DNA from: Lutjanus erythropterus
Lineage: Eukaryota > Chordata > Actinopteri > Lutjaniformes > Lutjanidae
DNA length: 64,000 bases
NCBI GenBank assembly: GCA_020091685.1
Contig: CM034594.1
Location: 36,457,733 to 36,521,732 of the forward strand
Direction: 5' to 3'
Below are positions 37,600 to 49,199 of this stretch, one piece after another; within the stretch, counting starts at the first letter, position 1, and each line of letters opens with the position of its first letter. A program made the translations under genes and the position numbers. The notes below the pieces were generated by a model that saw nothing but the letters and a program-made list of their open reading frames with translations, searched no databases and was not told where the DNA came from.

Positions 37600-39336
37600 C
37601 GTGCTATATTGCTCGAGAAAGCTGTGTTCTCCTGCTGCTAAATATGTTGTTCTTCCTGTACCAGTGATGTCACAGTGATGTAATTGGTGTTGAGGAAGAA
37701 CTACAGATTATTTCAGCCTGGATCTCTAATCTCTGTCCCTGGGTAGCTGTTGGGGGTGCTATATGAGTATTTTTGTCGCTCATGGCCGTCAGAAGCTTGC
37801 ATATAATGCATCCTGGTAAATAAAACAGAAAGTAAAAAAGAAGAAAGGGTCAGTACATCACTATAGAACATTCTTTGCTCCAGACTTTTGTGTCAGTTCT
37901 ATTCAAGCTTATGGGAGATGCAAAGTCAGTCATGCCAGCAATTCACTGCTTTAATTAACGACATCGACACTGACTGGAGATCCACATGAAAAGTGATGGA
38001 TTTTCCCTTTAAGATACACTTGAAAAACCCTGTCCTGGCAACTGTCAACTGGTTGAAGGATGTGCTCATAATGTCCACTAGGGGACACTAATGAGGGCGA
38101 ATCCCAGATGTCTAGCTGGACCAAATTCATGATAGCTGATATCTGATACTGTCTGACTGCTGCAGGGTTATGTACATATATATATGTATTTTAATGTATT
38201 TATTTTTTAAGTTCACAGGGTTCACTCGTTCAGCAGCAGGTTTTATGTTTCTGGGATCTACGTAATTATCAGACTGGAGAGTTAAATTGTGGTGTGGAAG
38301 TCAAGCTGTCAAATCAGTTGTCCTGTCGGCCTGCCAGCTCACAGTCAGTGGCTGTCTCAACTGTCAGTCACTGTCCTCACTTAACCCCCCACAAAGATAC
38401 ACACACACACCTAGAGTTTACACACGAGCACGCACAAACAAATGATCCCTGTTTATACAGCAGGGAGGCAATTAAATCCAAGGCACTTCTATTGCAGTTT
38501 TAATGTTCTGTGTCTCTCCAGCCCTCCTTCACACAGTCTCCCTCTCTCTCTAACAAACACAGTCTCACAGCCTTTCATCAAACTCATCCACACCCACTCC
38601 ACCCTTCCCTAGAGAAAAAGAGGTTGACTATTCTTGAAGCAAACGTGTTTCCTCATGCACTGGACAGGGCAGTTTTTGTGCTATGGCTTTTCTTAGTGTG
38701 CCTTTATTTGGTAATTTTCTAGCACTTAAACCCCTCGCCATAGTTCACGTCAATGAGAGTGCCATTGGCTAACCATTTCCAGAGCTAACCAGAATGGCTA
38801 GTTAGAAATAAGTTATCTTTTCTTCTTCGCGGAGGCAGCTCTGAAGTAATACTGACCTCTACACTCAATTTAATCTGTTACAAATATTTACTCCACCGCT
38901 GGCTGGCAATTTACTCAACGCTGACTGCAGAGGTAAACGGGGAGTTGTTCTTAGATTAAGCTCTGACTCCTCTCGTGAAAAAGCCCGGCTCGTCCCTTCC
39001 TCTTTGGGAGGATTTAGTTAGTGGTGGGTGCCAAGGGTCACTGGGCCACTGTCGTCCCCCAGGACAGGAGCTTGCGTGTCAGCTGGAGGGAACCTGAATA
39101 TTTTAAAGTTCAAGGGAAAAGAGACAGGATTGCTAGGTGTGTGTGCGTGTTTTTTTCTTTTTTTTGATGGCCTTATTTACCATCTGTGAAAGGTAAAAAG
39201 GGCACAATGAGAGCGATAGAGAAAACAAAGACAAGCAAGCAGCTTGATATTAGAGAGTGGATAGAGGATGAAGACATGTTGAAACAAATGATTGAATGAC
39301 AAGACTTGGGTTGAATATGAAGGGAATGAAAGCATT

Positions 39337-39641
39337 AGGGCTGCACTGATTAATTAATCATGATAGATTATTAGCCAAAATGAAACACCAACTATTTTGA
39401 TAATCAATAAATTGGTGTCAGTAACTATTTAAGAAAAAAAAGTCACACTTGTCTGATCCCAGCTCCATAAATGTGGATATTTTCTGGTTTCTTTACTCCT
39501 CTCTGACAAGACATTTGAGGATGTTCTTTCATCTTTTGGTAAACGCTGATTTGTCACCATTTTTGGACATTTTATGGATGAAACAGCTTGAGAAAATAAC
39601 CGCCAGATTAATCAACAATGAAAATAGTCATTAGTTGCAGC
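39337..39641. repeat. Dispersed repeat, family B, copy 4
   Basis: Starts agggctgcactgattaattaatcat and ends aaaatagtcattagttgcagcc, so both ends show the gctgca terminus in inverted orientation. It contains 'atattttctggtttctttactcctct' and 'tttttggacattttatgg', matching the copy at 40112. Confidence 0.75.
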
Positions 39642-40111
39642 CATGGTGGGGAATTAGCTCTAGCCACCAGCCAAATGCTGGTAAAATGTGGAAGTGGCTG
39701 GTAGATTTCAGACACAAAACAATAATTCACTATTGAGTGGCTCGTGGATTTCAACATGTATCTGTCAGTGGCTGGTAGATGTTCACATTTTAAAAAGTTA
39801 AATTCCCATCCTGCAACTGTAGAGAGCATAACCTTTAGAGACATAACAAAACCAAAAACTCATGGTACAACGATAATACCACATTAGTCCAAGTCTAATC
39901 TGTTTTTACGTTTAACCTTAAGTGCCTCTACTTTCCTTCTTTAATAAAATAAAATGAAAGTGGTCAGCCATGACCTTGTGCAAAGGAAAATATCATGTAA
40001 TAGGCAATGAATGTGTGAATTATGTGTGTGTAACTGCAAAATAAAAACAATGCAGCAGCCAACCATTTAAAAAATAAAATAAAAAATAACAAAATAATTA
40101 ACCATGTCGTC

Positions 40112-40453
40112 AGAGCTGCAGCGATTAATGGATTATGAATGGATTATTAAATAAATCACCAACTATATTATTTAATCAATTGAGGATTTATTTAAGAAAA
40201 CAAAGTCAAAAGTCTTTGACTCCAGCTTCTATGTGAATATTTTCTGGTTTCTTTACTCCTCTTTCACAGTAAATTGGATATCTTTGGGCTGTGGACAAAA
40301 AAAGACATTTGAGGACATCACTTAAGGCTTTTGGAAACGGTGATCAACATTTTTCACCATTTTCTGACATTTTATAGACCGTACAACTCATCAATTAATC
40401 GAGAAAATTATCAACACATTAATCTGTAATGACTAAAATTGTTAGTTGCAGCC
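40112..40453 (-). repeat. Dispersed repeat, family B, copy 5
   Basis: Begins agagctgcagcgattaatgg and ends aaaattgttagttgcagccc, with inverted gctgca termini. It includes 'atattttctggtttctttactcctctttcacagtaaattggatatctttgggctgtggacaaa', 'gacatttgagg' and 'tttttcaccattttctgacattttatagac', and is the most complete copy in the window. Confidence 0.8.
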
Positions 40454-41152
40454 CAACATGTAATATCACGATTTATGTTGTCACAGTGTTATATGGTATT
40501 GACCCTTAAAATACACTTGTGAGAAGGTTATGTTGGAGATTGAGAGTGAAGAAAGGTGAAAAAACATTATTTGATGACTGGAAGACAGAAGAGGAGATTT
40601 AGAAACAGATTTGCATGCAGATTTATATGGAAGAGTGATGGAGTAGATAAGGGGGAGAATGTGGCTTGGAGGAATCAGAGTATCAGCGGGTCCCTAAGCT
40701 GATTGGATTGTTGTAGTTGTTGTTCTGGTTTGTTAACAACTGTTTTATTAATGAGGATTTGCTCTCTCACCCGCCCCTACACACACGCGCACACACACAC
40801 ACACAGGCACACAGGGGCAGAGTGTCTGCTGTGAGTTGTCTCTACTGACACAGTGACCCAGTCCAGAGGATGTAGGTTACCCTTTCTTGCAGCCCTCGGG
40901 TTTCTGCTCTTCTCACAGGAGCTGACTGGCTGATTCACTGTTGCTGACGCAGAGCCGATCCATTTTATAGTGGAAACAGCCAAGATTTTGGCTGTGTACA
41001 GAAATATAAATGACTGTTTAAGAGAAAACGGCCCCCACGAGGCGACCGGGCTTCAATGAAGTTCAAATCAGGCACATCAGAGCTGTTCACACTCAAACGA
41101 GTCAAGTGTGATACTGTATGAGTTAAGCCAGAGATTGAGGGCCTCCCCTGTC

Positions 41153-41790
41153 TTTGGGATCATGATAATGCTATTTGACCCCATAGACACTCAACAACCA
41201 ATATTGCTGTCTTTTCATAACGGTAGACTACACCATGGTTACACCCTTTCTTACAATTCTTGAATGTCTATGGGATCGTGATTATGTTATTTGATCCCAT
41301 AAACAGTCAACAATCGAGCCAAGATACCCTAATATTGCTGTTGGACATAACTTGAGACTACACCAAATACATAATAATGTCTGTTCGAAGACAGTTTCTG
41401 ATTTTGGGAATGGTGGAAAAGCAGTAAAATTACCCGGTATTGTATCTCTGAACTTTCTCTGTGACCAGTGGCACATGTTTAATCTATTCTGTGCGATTCC
41501 TTTTGATACCTGCTGATATAATTAATGTAATTTATTTCACTTCCCTTTACTGAGCCTCCCCTGAAACAGTTTAGAGCACTCCTGGGGAGGCCCACCTCCC
41601 ACTTTGAAAACCACCAAATATATTTAAAAAAATGTCTGTCCAAATGCATTTATTCATTTTTGACACAAAGAAACAGTAAAATCACCCAGTAATGTATTTC
41701 TGAACTATCTTCATGCATTTAGGCTATTTTACATGACTTTCTTTTGATAACTAATGTAATAGCCGAAGTTAGTGGTTCCCAAATAAGTAT
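41153..41790 (+). repeat. Local nested tandem duplication
   Basis: Blocks at 41156-41236 ('gggatcatgataatgctatttgaccccata', then 'caatattgctgt', then 'gactacacca') recur at 41272-41363 ('gggatcgtgattatgttatttgatcccata', and so on). A second pair, 41395-41560 and about 41660-41765, shares 'cagtaaaatta/cacccggta', 'tctgaact' and 'ccttttgata', then 'taatgtaat'. The copies are diverged. A 'gtggttcccaaa' motif near 41783 and 'tttgaaaaccacc' near 41602 resemble hAT-type ends. Confidence 0.55.
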
Positions 41791-42475
41791 CCAAGTTCTT
41801 CGTCATCCACAGAAAAAACTGTTAACGTTTAGTTTGTCCTCCCTCAGTCTGCTAAAAGAGCTTAAGTAGCTTTGTATGTGCCAAGAAAGGTTCTTATGTT
41901 ATCAGGGACTTTTACCAGGACTGTTGTAGTTTCTTGAAATCCCTGTGAGATATATACATAGACATCAAAACCTCACTTCAGTTCATTCTTTATTGTGCTG
42001 CCTGAAATTTGACTTGCATCATTGCAAAACCAGACAGTTTTGAAGTTTAAAATTCTGGTAGTGTGACAACCCTAGACCCTACTGTAAGAACATGCTGCTC
42101 AACAATTTATCTTCTTTTCTAAATCATTACACACGGTACCTCAAACTGCAGTATGTTTCTTGCTAAGTTGACAGTTGATTCACTGATGAGACTATCCAAA
42201 TATTTGTCAGAATTAAAGCATGGATTGAGCAAATACATTGAAAATAGAGTATTTTCCCCATCTAGTAAGGTCAATGTATAAGTGCAATAATGCACCCCAA
42301 GATATACTAATAAAGAAAATATTTAAATGAACAGATCTTCATGTTGTCTTGTTCATGTCTCCACTCTGTCACTTTTCTTACATAATGTCAGACAATATCA
42401 GGAGTCTCTCACCTTAGTTACTGTAATTTGGACACAAAGATAATCAGTGCTTTGTCTTTACATTTGTGCTTTCAG

Positions 42476-42555
42476 GCTCTGCAGAAATTAGCGAGCCAGT
42501 ACCTAAAGAGAGACTGGCCTGGAATCAACCCTGATGACCAGAGAACAGACTACAG
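42476..42555 (+). CDS. fchsd2: fchsd2 exon b (F-BAR domain)
   Basis: An 80-bp exon between acceptor 'tttcag' and donor 'ag/gtatgt'. It encodes ALQKLASQYLKRDWPGIN followed by PDDQRTDY and two bases of an Arg codon completed by the next exon. ALQKLASQYLKRDWPG is close to the FCHSD2 F-BAR helix-1/2 region and clearly unlike the FCHSD1 paralogue as I remember it (ALQKLAGPFLKR). The phase (0 in, 2 out) matches both neighbours. It lies after the 20.9-kb intron and 530 bp before exon c. Confidence 0.93.
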
Positions 42556-43085
42556 GTATGTGTATGTGTGTGTTCGTGTGTCTGGCTGCGGCATATAGAA
42601 GTATGCAGACACATTTCCTATAAAAAACAGTTTTAGAAACACTCAGATGGAAGCCAAATCTTGTGCTCTGCTGGATTTCTCCAAAATACAAGAGAAAAAC
42701 ATAACCTTAAGCACATGAATGACTCAGTATTTACTGTAACAGAAGCACTGAAATATAAAACCTCAAGCTGCATCCAACTTATTGTGGAAACCAGAAAAGA
42801 CGGCATTAACTCTGTAGTTCACAGTTTTATGGTGTTGTTTTTATGTTTGTTGGTTCTAGCAGCTACTGCAAATCTGCAGATTTTCTACACAAATCTTTTT
42901 CCCCTTTTCCAGGTGCCCGCACACACAGTTTGTCAAACCCACTGTGGCAACCACACTAGTGGTGCAGGGAATTTAAAAATTCAGCCACACTGCAGAGAAG
43001 AACTTTGTGGTTTCCTACAGCCGTGGGGGTGCAAGTTACAGAACAGCAACAAGTCAGCATTTTTGTGATTTTTCTCTCCACCTAG

Positions 43086-43230
43086 GAATGTGTATGCAGT
43101 GTGGCGGTCCTACCTAGAAGGTACAGTGCAGGTGAGCCAGTCCAGGCTCAACGTGTGTGACAACTACAAAAGTCAAGTATCAGAGCCTGCGAAGACTGTC
43201 CGACTCTACAAGGAGCAGCAGCTGAAAAAG
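43086..43230 (+). CDS. fchsd2: fchsd2 exon c (F-BAR domain)
   Basis: A 145-bp exon, acceptor 'ctccacctag', donor 'aag/gtgagc'. Its first base completes the Arg codon begun by exon b. It then encodes NVYAVWRSYLEGTVQVSQSR through DNYKSQVSEPAKTVR to YKEQQLKK, 48 residues of the helical F-BAR core. The Tyr-x-Val-Trp-(K/R)-Ser-(F/Y)-Leu-Glu-Gly-Thr block and the 'SEPA(R/K)TVR' plus 'KEQQLK' block are characteristic of FCHSD2. The reading frame continues open into the intron, but the splice donor and homology end the exon at the final Lys. Confidence 0.95.
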
Positions 43231-43382
43231 GTGAGCGACTGTGTTAGTCATAGTTTCCTCAAGCACTCTTTGTTCTCGGTCCCTCTCTACAACGTCCTCC
43301 CATGTACTCACACTGAGTTAACGTGACTCATGTCGGCCTGCTCTCTAACAACTCGCCTTGTTTTCCCTTTTTCCCTTCACAG

Positions 43383-43516
43383 ACCATAGATCAGTTAAGT
43401 GGTATTCAAGCAGAGCTGCAGGAGTCTGTGAAAGAGCTGGCCAAAGCCAAGAAAAAATACTACGACTGTGAGCAGGTTGCCCACGCTGTACGAGAGAAAG
43501 CTGACATCGAGGCCAA
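43383..43516 (+). CDS. fchsd2: fchsd2 exon d (F-BAR domain)
   Basis: A 134-bp exon separated from exon c by only 152 bp, acceptor 'cccttcacag', donor 'aa/gtgagt'. It encodes TIDQLSGIQAELQESVKELA, then KAKKKYYDCEQVAHAVREKA and DIEA with two bases of a Lys codon. The Lys-rich KAKKKYY stretch fits the positively charged membrane-binding face of the F-BAR dimer. AHAVREKADIEAK is a strongly conserved FCHSD2 segment. Confidence 0.95.
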
Positions 43517-43971
43517 GTGAGTTCAACACAACACTCTGCATATGTGTGTGTGTGTTGGGATGCTGTGACTAAACAGATGGTCTCCATTGTCAAAAAGAAT
43601 ACCATCAAGAAAACAAAGCTGGTTAACCTCACAGAGAGAGGGTACACTATATGTATGTGAAAGATAGAGAGAGGAGACTCATCATTAAGGCTGAAAGTAG
43701 GACTCAATTACATGATTTATACACTGTATTTATAGTGGTGTTTGTAAAAGAGAGCCAGCCAAAGAAAATAGAGATCACGTGGGACCAAAAGAAATCACAA
43801 TATCATAAATACAGGATCTTGTTTAGCAGCATTGGTGGGTGCAGTTCTCTTGGTGTGAATCCAAGCAATAAACAAAACCAGAATAGATATTTAAAATACA
43901 CATTTTTGCTCTTAAAAGAGTATCTGCAGCTCTTCAAAGTATTTAAAATAAAAAAGTATGGCCTTACAGGG

Positions 43972-44320
43972 GCAATTTACCCCCAAATCAAAAATACATA
44001 TTTTTCTCCTGGCCTGTAGTGATATTTACTGGCTGTAGAAATGCACCTTGTAGTGAGCAGTTTCATGTAGGAACTATTTTCTTCCTGCGGTAGAATCTAC
44101 CGGAATAACTTTCTCTCTACTTTAAAGAAAATAGTTCATGAAACTGCTCACAACAACATCTGTGGAGAGTATCTTGAGTAGGTCATGATTTCTGGAAAGA
44201 GTGCCATTTAGTCCCATTGTACTGGAGAGAAGGCAGAAGAATCTACAGTCAATATCTCCAAAACTCTGCAACTCACACCAAAAAAATCTAGATGGGTAAA
44301 TAGCATTACAGACCAGGGCG
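43972..44320 (+). mobile_element. Foldback-type non-autonomous element, copy 1
   Basis: The left end 'acccccaaatcaaaaatacatattt' matches the reverse complement of the right end of the element at 57189-57575. Internally, 'gagcagtttcatgtaggaactattttc' (about 44057-44083) is inverted at 'gaaaatagttcatgaaactgctc' (about 44127-44149), giving a stem-loop. Later blocks 'aaagagtgccatttagtcccattgtactggagagaaggcag' and 'aactcacaccaaaaaaatctaga' are shared with the second copy. It lies in the 3.7-kb intron d-e and has no coding capacity. Confidence 0.75.
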
Positions 44321-44487
44321 TTTTGTTTACAAAGTATTGAATTTTTCACAAAATTCTCCTTTTTTTTTGTCCTTTCACAAGATTATATAAATACTGTAGT
44401 GTCATCGATAACTGTCAAATGCATATAGCATTTAGGTGTATTATCATGCTTCAGCCTCTTCCTTGCTCTCTGTGTTGGGGCAGCTGT

Positions 44488-44489
<2 letters not shown>

Positions 44490-44529
<40 letters not shown>
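44490..44529 (+). repeat. (CA)20 microsatellite
   Basis: An uninterrupted 40-bp CA tract, the longest in the window and likely highly polymorphic. Confidence 0.95.
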
Positions 44530-44531
<2 letters not shown>

Positions 44532-45173
44532 TACACACAGGCAAAGTCAGCAAACAGTGGAGCTGAGACACTGTGGTGCAGACCGTGAAGTAGAACAAGT
44601 GAAAATAACTCCAACATTAGGCTACTTGAGTTGACGACAACTACACTTGTTCCTGTAAGTACGTACAATAACTTCAATAAAACTCAGGACTTTATCAATA
44701 CACCAGTTCAACAACATGTAGCAGGCATGTTTTAATCTGCTCTAAAGTCTGCAGACTCTCATCCGTCCATGAAGACTGCACAAGCACAGCTCGCTAGCTT
44801 GCTGGCCTCTTATAAACAAGCTAAATTGACAGCTGCTTGTATATAATGGGACTGTTTATCTTAGTTTGCCACATATCTTAAAATTTGGTAAATTCTTGCA
44901 AAAGTAGCGGCTGGCTGAGACAAAGCTGCCGCCTTCCCTCTACCAGATTAGAGGACAGGATGGACAGCGAATGTCTATGTTTTTCATTGTTTATAAACTT
45001 CACTCAGTATTGTGAATATGATTTGTTTTAATGAAAATTTAGATTTGTTTCTAGTGAGATATTATTGAGTCTACATAGTGACTTTGTTTTGGTAAACATT
45101 ACTGTTGCTGCTCCACAAACAACATTCAGTTATATTTAAAATATTCAATTGTAATCCTGTTCTGAATGAATTC

Positions 45174-45200
45174 TTTTTTTTTTTTTTTTTTTTTTTTTTT
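45174..45200 (+). repeat. Poly-T tract (27 T)
   Basis: Twenty-seven consecutive T residues, possibly the inverted poly-A tail of an old retro-insertion, although no matching element body was recognised beside it. Confidence 0.8.
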
Positions 45201-46437
45201 GTTAAAGAAATTATTTTGTGTTGAAAAAGAACCAATAACTTATTATTTTTGTGGCAGCAGAGTCCAAAATACAAGTGGGTTAAGCCTATTCAAGACAATA
45301 TGAATGTGAATATTACAATAAAATATTTAGTAAATTCAAACATTTGGTATATAATTGTTTTCTAAGGCTTGAAATCTTTATTGATTTTACTTTATATCTT
45401 TCACGATATGCTAAGTTGGCATTAAATTTCATTATAAGTTGTTTCATTATAAGGTCATAAATAGTCTTCCAGTTAGCTTAGAGAACCGTGGACGTACCCT
45501 GTCTTAAGCACAGATAACAGCTCTATTAGATATTCAGAGCCTTGCAGCTCCACTATTATTACCAAAGTTTGATCCAGTGCTGAGTGTTGTTTTCCCTCCC
45601 AGCTCTAATGTAGGTAGCAGCAGCTATGGTGACATTTTCACTGCATTGAATTCTCGGCCCGGGTTAGCGCCCACATCGATTGGCCAGTCAACTCTTTTCT
45701 GTTCTCTATCACTCAGTAGAAAGACACAGCCACAGAAATTACTGCATTGCCATTATGTGAGTGCGTGTGTGTGTGTGCGTGCGTGCGTGCATGTGTGTGT
45801 CTGTGTGTGTGTGTTTCAGCAGAGAAAATGCCGAGGCATTAGTCATTGTAGTGCACAGGGAACACACAGGAGGAAACTGCCATGAATGCAGAGACACGAC
45901 ACACACTTTATACATTTAACACCATTCAGCACATAAAGCAGGGTATCATAAGTATAACACACAACATATACTCACACATAAAAGCAAGCGACAGACATTA
46001 AGGCACAATTATAATGTGTTTTGCATCTGTAAGTGTGAGAGTTAAAGGAATATACGCAACCTGTCTTCATGTTCATAAGCACAGCTGCACAAAAAAAGCA
46101 GACCACACACAAACACACACATGCATGCCTGCACACAGACTCACTCCAGCATTTTATCAGGGAGGTCCTTCTTGATGTCATCATCCATATAAATCACGAT
46201 GGCTGGATCAGGCTGAGATTTATTGCTGTCACGCTCCAGCCTGCTCAGGGTCAATATATGATGCCGGTTCTGAATCTGACATTAGAGATCAGAGTTATGA
46301 TGTTGGAGAAATGCCTGGATCTTTTTCTCCTTTATACCTAACCTTGTGGTTAATATATGCTGAGTAAAGCTATGATTGCAGATTAATTGAATGTCAACAA
46401 GGGTATTAAAGGGCAACTTCAGTATTTTTCCACATGC

Positions 46438-47104
46438 ACCCTGTTTTCCCATGTTTTTGTGTGTCTAATGGGAACAACAATTTTTGAAACAGTTCCAGTA
46501 TCGAGGGGGGGCGGCAGTGACACAGCAGTAGTGAAACTAACCTACAGTGTAATCTTTATTGGCAACTGCACACTGTCAAAGTGAGTCCACTCATTGAAAG
46601 TGTTTGTTTTGCTGCTGACAGGCTCAGATTGTTATTTTAAGTGTCTTACAACATTATTTCTCCCCACCGCTTCTCTGACGTCCAACCTCCCTCTCACTCC
46701 TCCCCTGATATTTTCACATAAAATAAACTTTTTTTCCTCAGTTTTATTTTGATTCTGTCAAATTTGAAAGAAGATGAAGATTAGGATGTTAAGATTACAG
46801 TTTTGCAAAGGGAGTCTGGTTTAGTTTGGTGAGACCAATAAAACAGCCGCTCTCAAGTTAATAAAAAATGTAAAAAAAAAAAAGTCTATCTATGTGGCAA
46901 TCCTTTTTATAATGTCATCTGACACTTACAATCTGAGCCTGTCACTGGCAAAAACAAGCACTTGTAGTGGATGACAGTTTGCTGTTGTCTGGCAGGATTA
47001 TGTTGCATGTTGTAGCTCAGTTTTGCTTCTGGCAGCTGCAACGCTGGAAAAAAAAACAGTTGTCCCTATTAATCAATTAGACACACAAACATGGAGAAAT
47101 AGGG
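46438..47104. mobile_element. Palindromic MITE-like element with long inverted repeats
   Basis: Two nested pairs of inverted arms frame the element. The outer pair is 'tttgtgtgtctaatgggaacaac' (about 46456-46478), inverted near 47060-47095 ('gttgtccctattaatcaattagacacacaaa'). The inner pair runs from 46587 to 46650 ('gtccactcattgaaagtgtttgttttgctgctgacaggctcagattg', and on), inverted at about 46915-46970 ('caatctgagcctgtcactggcaaaaacaagcacttgtagtgga'). No open frame resembles a transposase. A partial relative occurs at about 28105-28300. The element ends 135 bp before exon e. Confidence 0.75.
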
Positions 47105-47239
47105 CTTAAAGGCTTTAAAAACAAAACAATTTGCCTTTTTTAAACATTATTAATGGTGCATTGATAACTTCATATTAATTTGTTAAAATTGATATTGATG
47201 AACATATTTACTTGTTTGTTTGTTTTTTTGTTTTTTCAG

Positions 47240-47294
47240 GTCTAAACTGGGTCTTTTTCAGTCAAGAATTAGTTTACAGAAAGCAAGTGTAAAG
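47240..47294 (+). CDS. fchsd2: fchsd2 exon e (F-BAR domain)
   Basis: A 55-bp exon after a T-rich tract and acceptor 'ttttttcag', donor 'aag/gtaaga'. The first base finishes the Lys codon from exon d, followed by SKLGLFQSRISLQKASVK. This matches the remembered FCHSD2 sequence at 17 of 18 residues (Gly for Ser at the fourth), which is the strongest evidence for the gene identity. Phase 0 at the 3' end joins exon f after 222 bp. Confidence 0.95.
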
Positions 47295-47516
47295 GTAAGA
47301 GGGGTCACTGACAAAGACACAAACACAACACTGTCACTCTCTCTTCAGGCAGACTCTTTAAAGCTGTGATACAAAAACAGAAATGGCTGTTTCTCTTTGT
47401 TTCTGTAATGATCCTCGAAGCTAAAAAGAGACTTGTGTTCTCTGGATGAGGCTTGAAGCTCCAGTCTGTTACTGTGATGCAGTGTTGCACTATCGCCCGC
47501 CTCTCTTTCGTTCCAG

Positions 47517-47645
47517 TTGAAAGCCAAGAGAAGTGACTGTAACTCCAAGGCGACGCAGGCCAGGAATGATTACTTGCTAACGCTAGCTGCTGCCAACGCT
47601 CACCATGACCGGTACTACCACACAGATCTACTGCACTGCATACAG
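47517..47645 (+). CDS. fchsd2: fchsd2 exon f (F-BAR domain)
   Basis: A 129-bp, phase-0 exon, acceptor 'cgttccag', donor 'cag/gtattt'. It encodes 43 residues starting LKAKRSDCNSKATQARNDYL, through LTLAAANAHHDRYYHTDL, to LHCIQ. ARNDYLLTLAAANAH-DRYY-TDL is a hallmark block of the FCHSD2/Nervous wreck F-BAR domain. The last residues (LHCIQ) differ from the mammalian form I remember (VNIMK), mild divergence near an exon border. An 8.4-kb intron follows. Confidence 0.96.
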
Positions 47646-49199
47646 GTATTTACATTAAGATAAAGAACTGAAAGATGTGAATGGTGTTAAAGAGAATCCT
47701 CGTCCTTTCCCATGAATGTGGACATTTTAGTAAAACTGCACATTTGAAGTTGCTGAAATTGTAATTTGTAATGCCCTAACGACATTTCCTTTTACTACAA
47801 GTACTGACTTAAGAGTCTAGCACACTAATAATACCCAGAGGGATTTTCCAGGAACATTTTCTGGTTCGAAAATTCAAAGCGGGAGCTACTTTGAATTAAA
47901 AAGCTCGATTTGGGATAAAATGTTTTCCTTTTATGAGTGCACACAGTCAGACTCCCTTTCAGTATCACTGAAGTAGTTGGAGGGGGAACAGCGCACATGA
48001 AAAAGTGATGATTTCACAGTTTTGAGTCTTCAAAGAAACTCTCTGGATTTATTATGTGAAAGGGGCTTATGTGAAGAAAAATCCCGCAAAATGAGCCATC
48101 CTTAGCAAATGATTGGTAGGCATGAAATTGTAATTTGCACAACGTTGAATGAACTGTACCGAGAAGAATTCTCAGAAAGCTTTGACGTGGTTTCTCTTTT
48201 TAAACACAGTTTTGTAGATAGAATATGAAAAGGTCGTCACTTGATGGATGCAAATAAGTTTGCTGCATCAGTGACATTTTCTATTTCTGTTCCACATCTG
48301 GCTCCTTCCCATGACATGCAGGTGTGCATCACTGTGAACTTGAAAGTGTGTGTGTGTGTGTGTGTGTTTTGTTCATATGGTTGTGGGATGTAGATTTCAT
48401 TATTTTATTAATGTACTCAATTGTAAGTCATCTCAGTTATAACCCCATCCCTGGAGGTAATCCTGTTAAAGCCAGTTCTGCAACTTAAAGCATTAAGTTG
48501 TGACTCAGAAGCTATTTTCTGTCATCATTCACATTTCTTTCATCAGAGGTAACAAACTGCTGTATGTGTGTATTATCTGGCACTACCTTTTGGCACATTC
48601 ACAGAATCAAAACACAGAAAGAAATCAGACTAAAATATCTACATGCCATTGGTGTTTCAAATCAGGAAATTCAGGTTTGTTGCTAAGCCCCACCCTCCAT
48701 AATTACTGTTGCGTTGTCAAGCTTTCCACTCTCACACTGCACAAGTGCATTTACAGTGATACCAATGACAGATTTAACATTGAAGTTGGCAATAATTTTT
48801 GAAACACCAGGTCTTCCGACCGTGGATTTTGTTGGGTAAAATGATGATTCTCAGAGAAACATGTAAAAAGGTCTTAAATGTGTAAAATTACTTAATGGCT
48901 ACATACATGATGTAGCATTAATGCTAAAAGACATAGGCTATGCAGGTAGTAAACTAGCGTGACACCGGGATGGACACGCTAATTTTCACTTTTTGGTGGA
49001 GGCAATGAAGACTTGCCGCCTTTGTCGGTAGTTTCTGCGACTCCTTCGCTCCTTTTTCATGTGCTGCTTGGCTTGACTCCTTTTGCCTCTGTGCCTCAGC
49101 CCAGCACAGCTTGAAGGTGTGTGTTTTATGGTGACGCGGCCATATTAAGTCGAGCAGCAGAGCGATGTATAAACATTTAACTCCTATAGATGAATCCGG
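47646..49199. other. Intronic noncoding stretch
   Basis: First part of the 8.4-kb intron between exons f and g. It holds a short (GT)n tract at about 48345-48367 and otherwise unassigned AT-rich DNA, with no further exon recognised. The 48954-49277 minus-strand open frame resembles nothing I know and overlaps the promoter-like patch. Confidence 0.6.

Noticed and set aside
43651-44019. 122-codon plus-strand open frame between exons d and e
   Set aside because: It runs from AT-rich intron DNA into the foldback element; exons d and e already join directly in frame.
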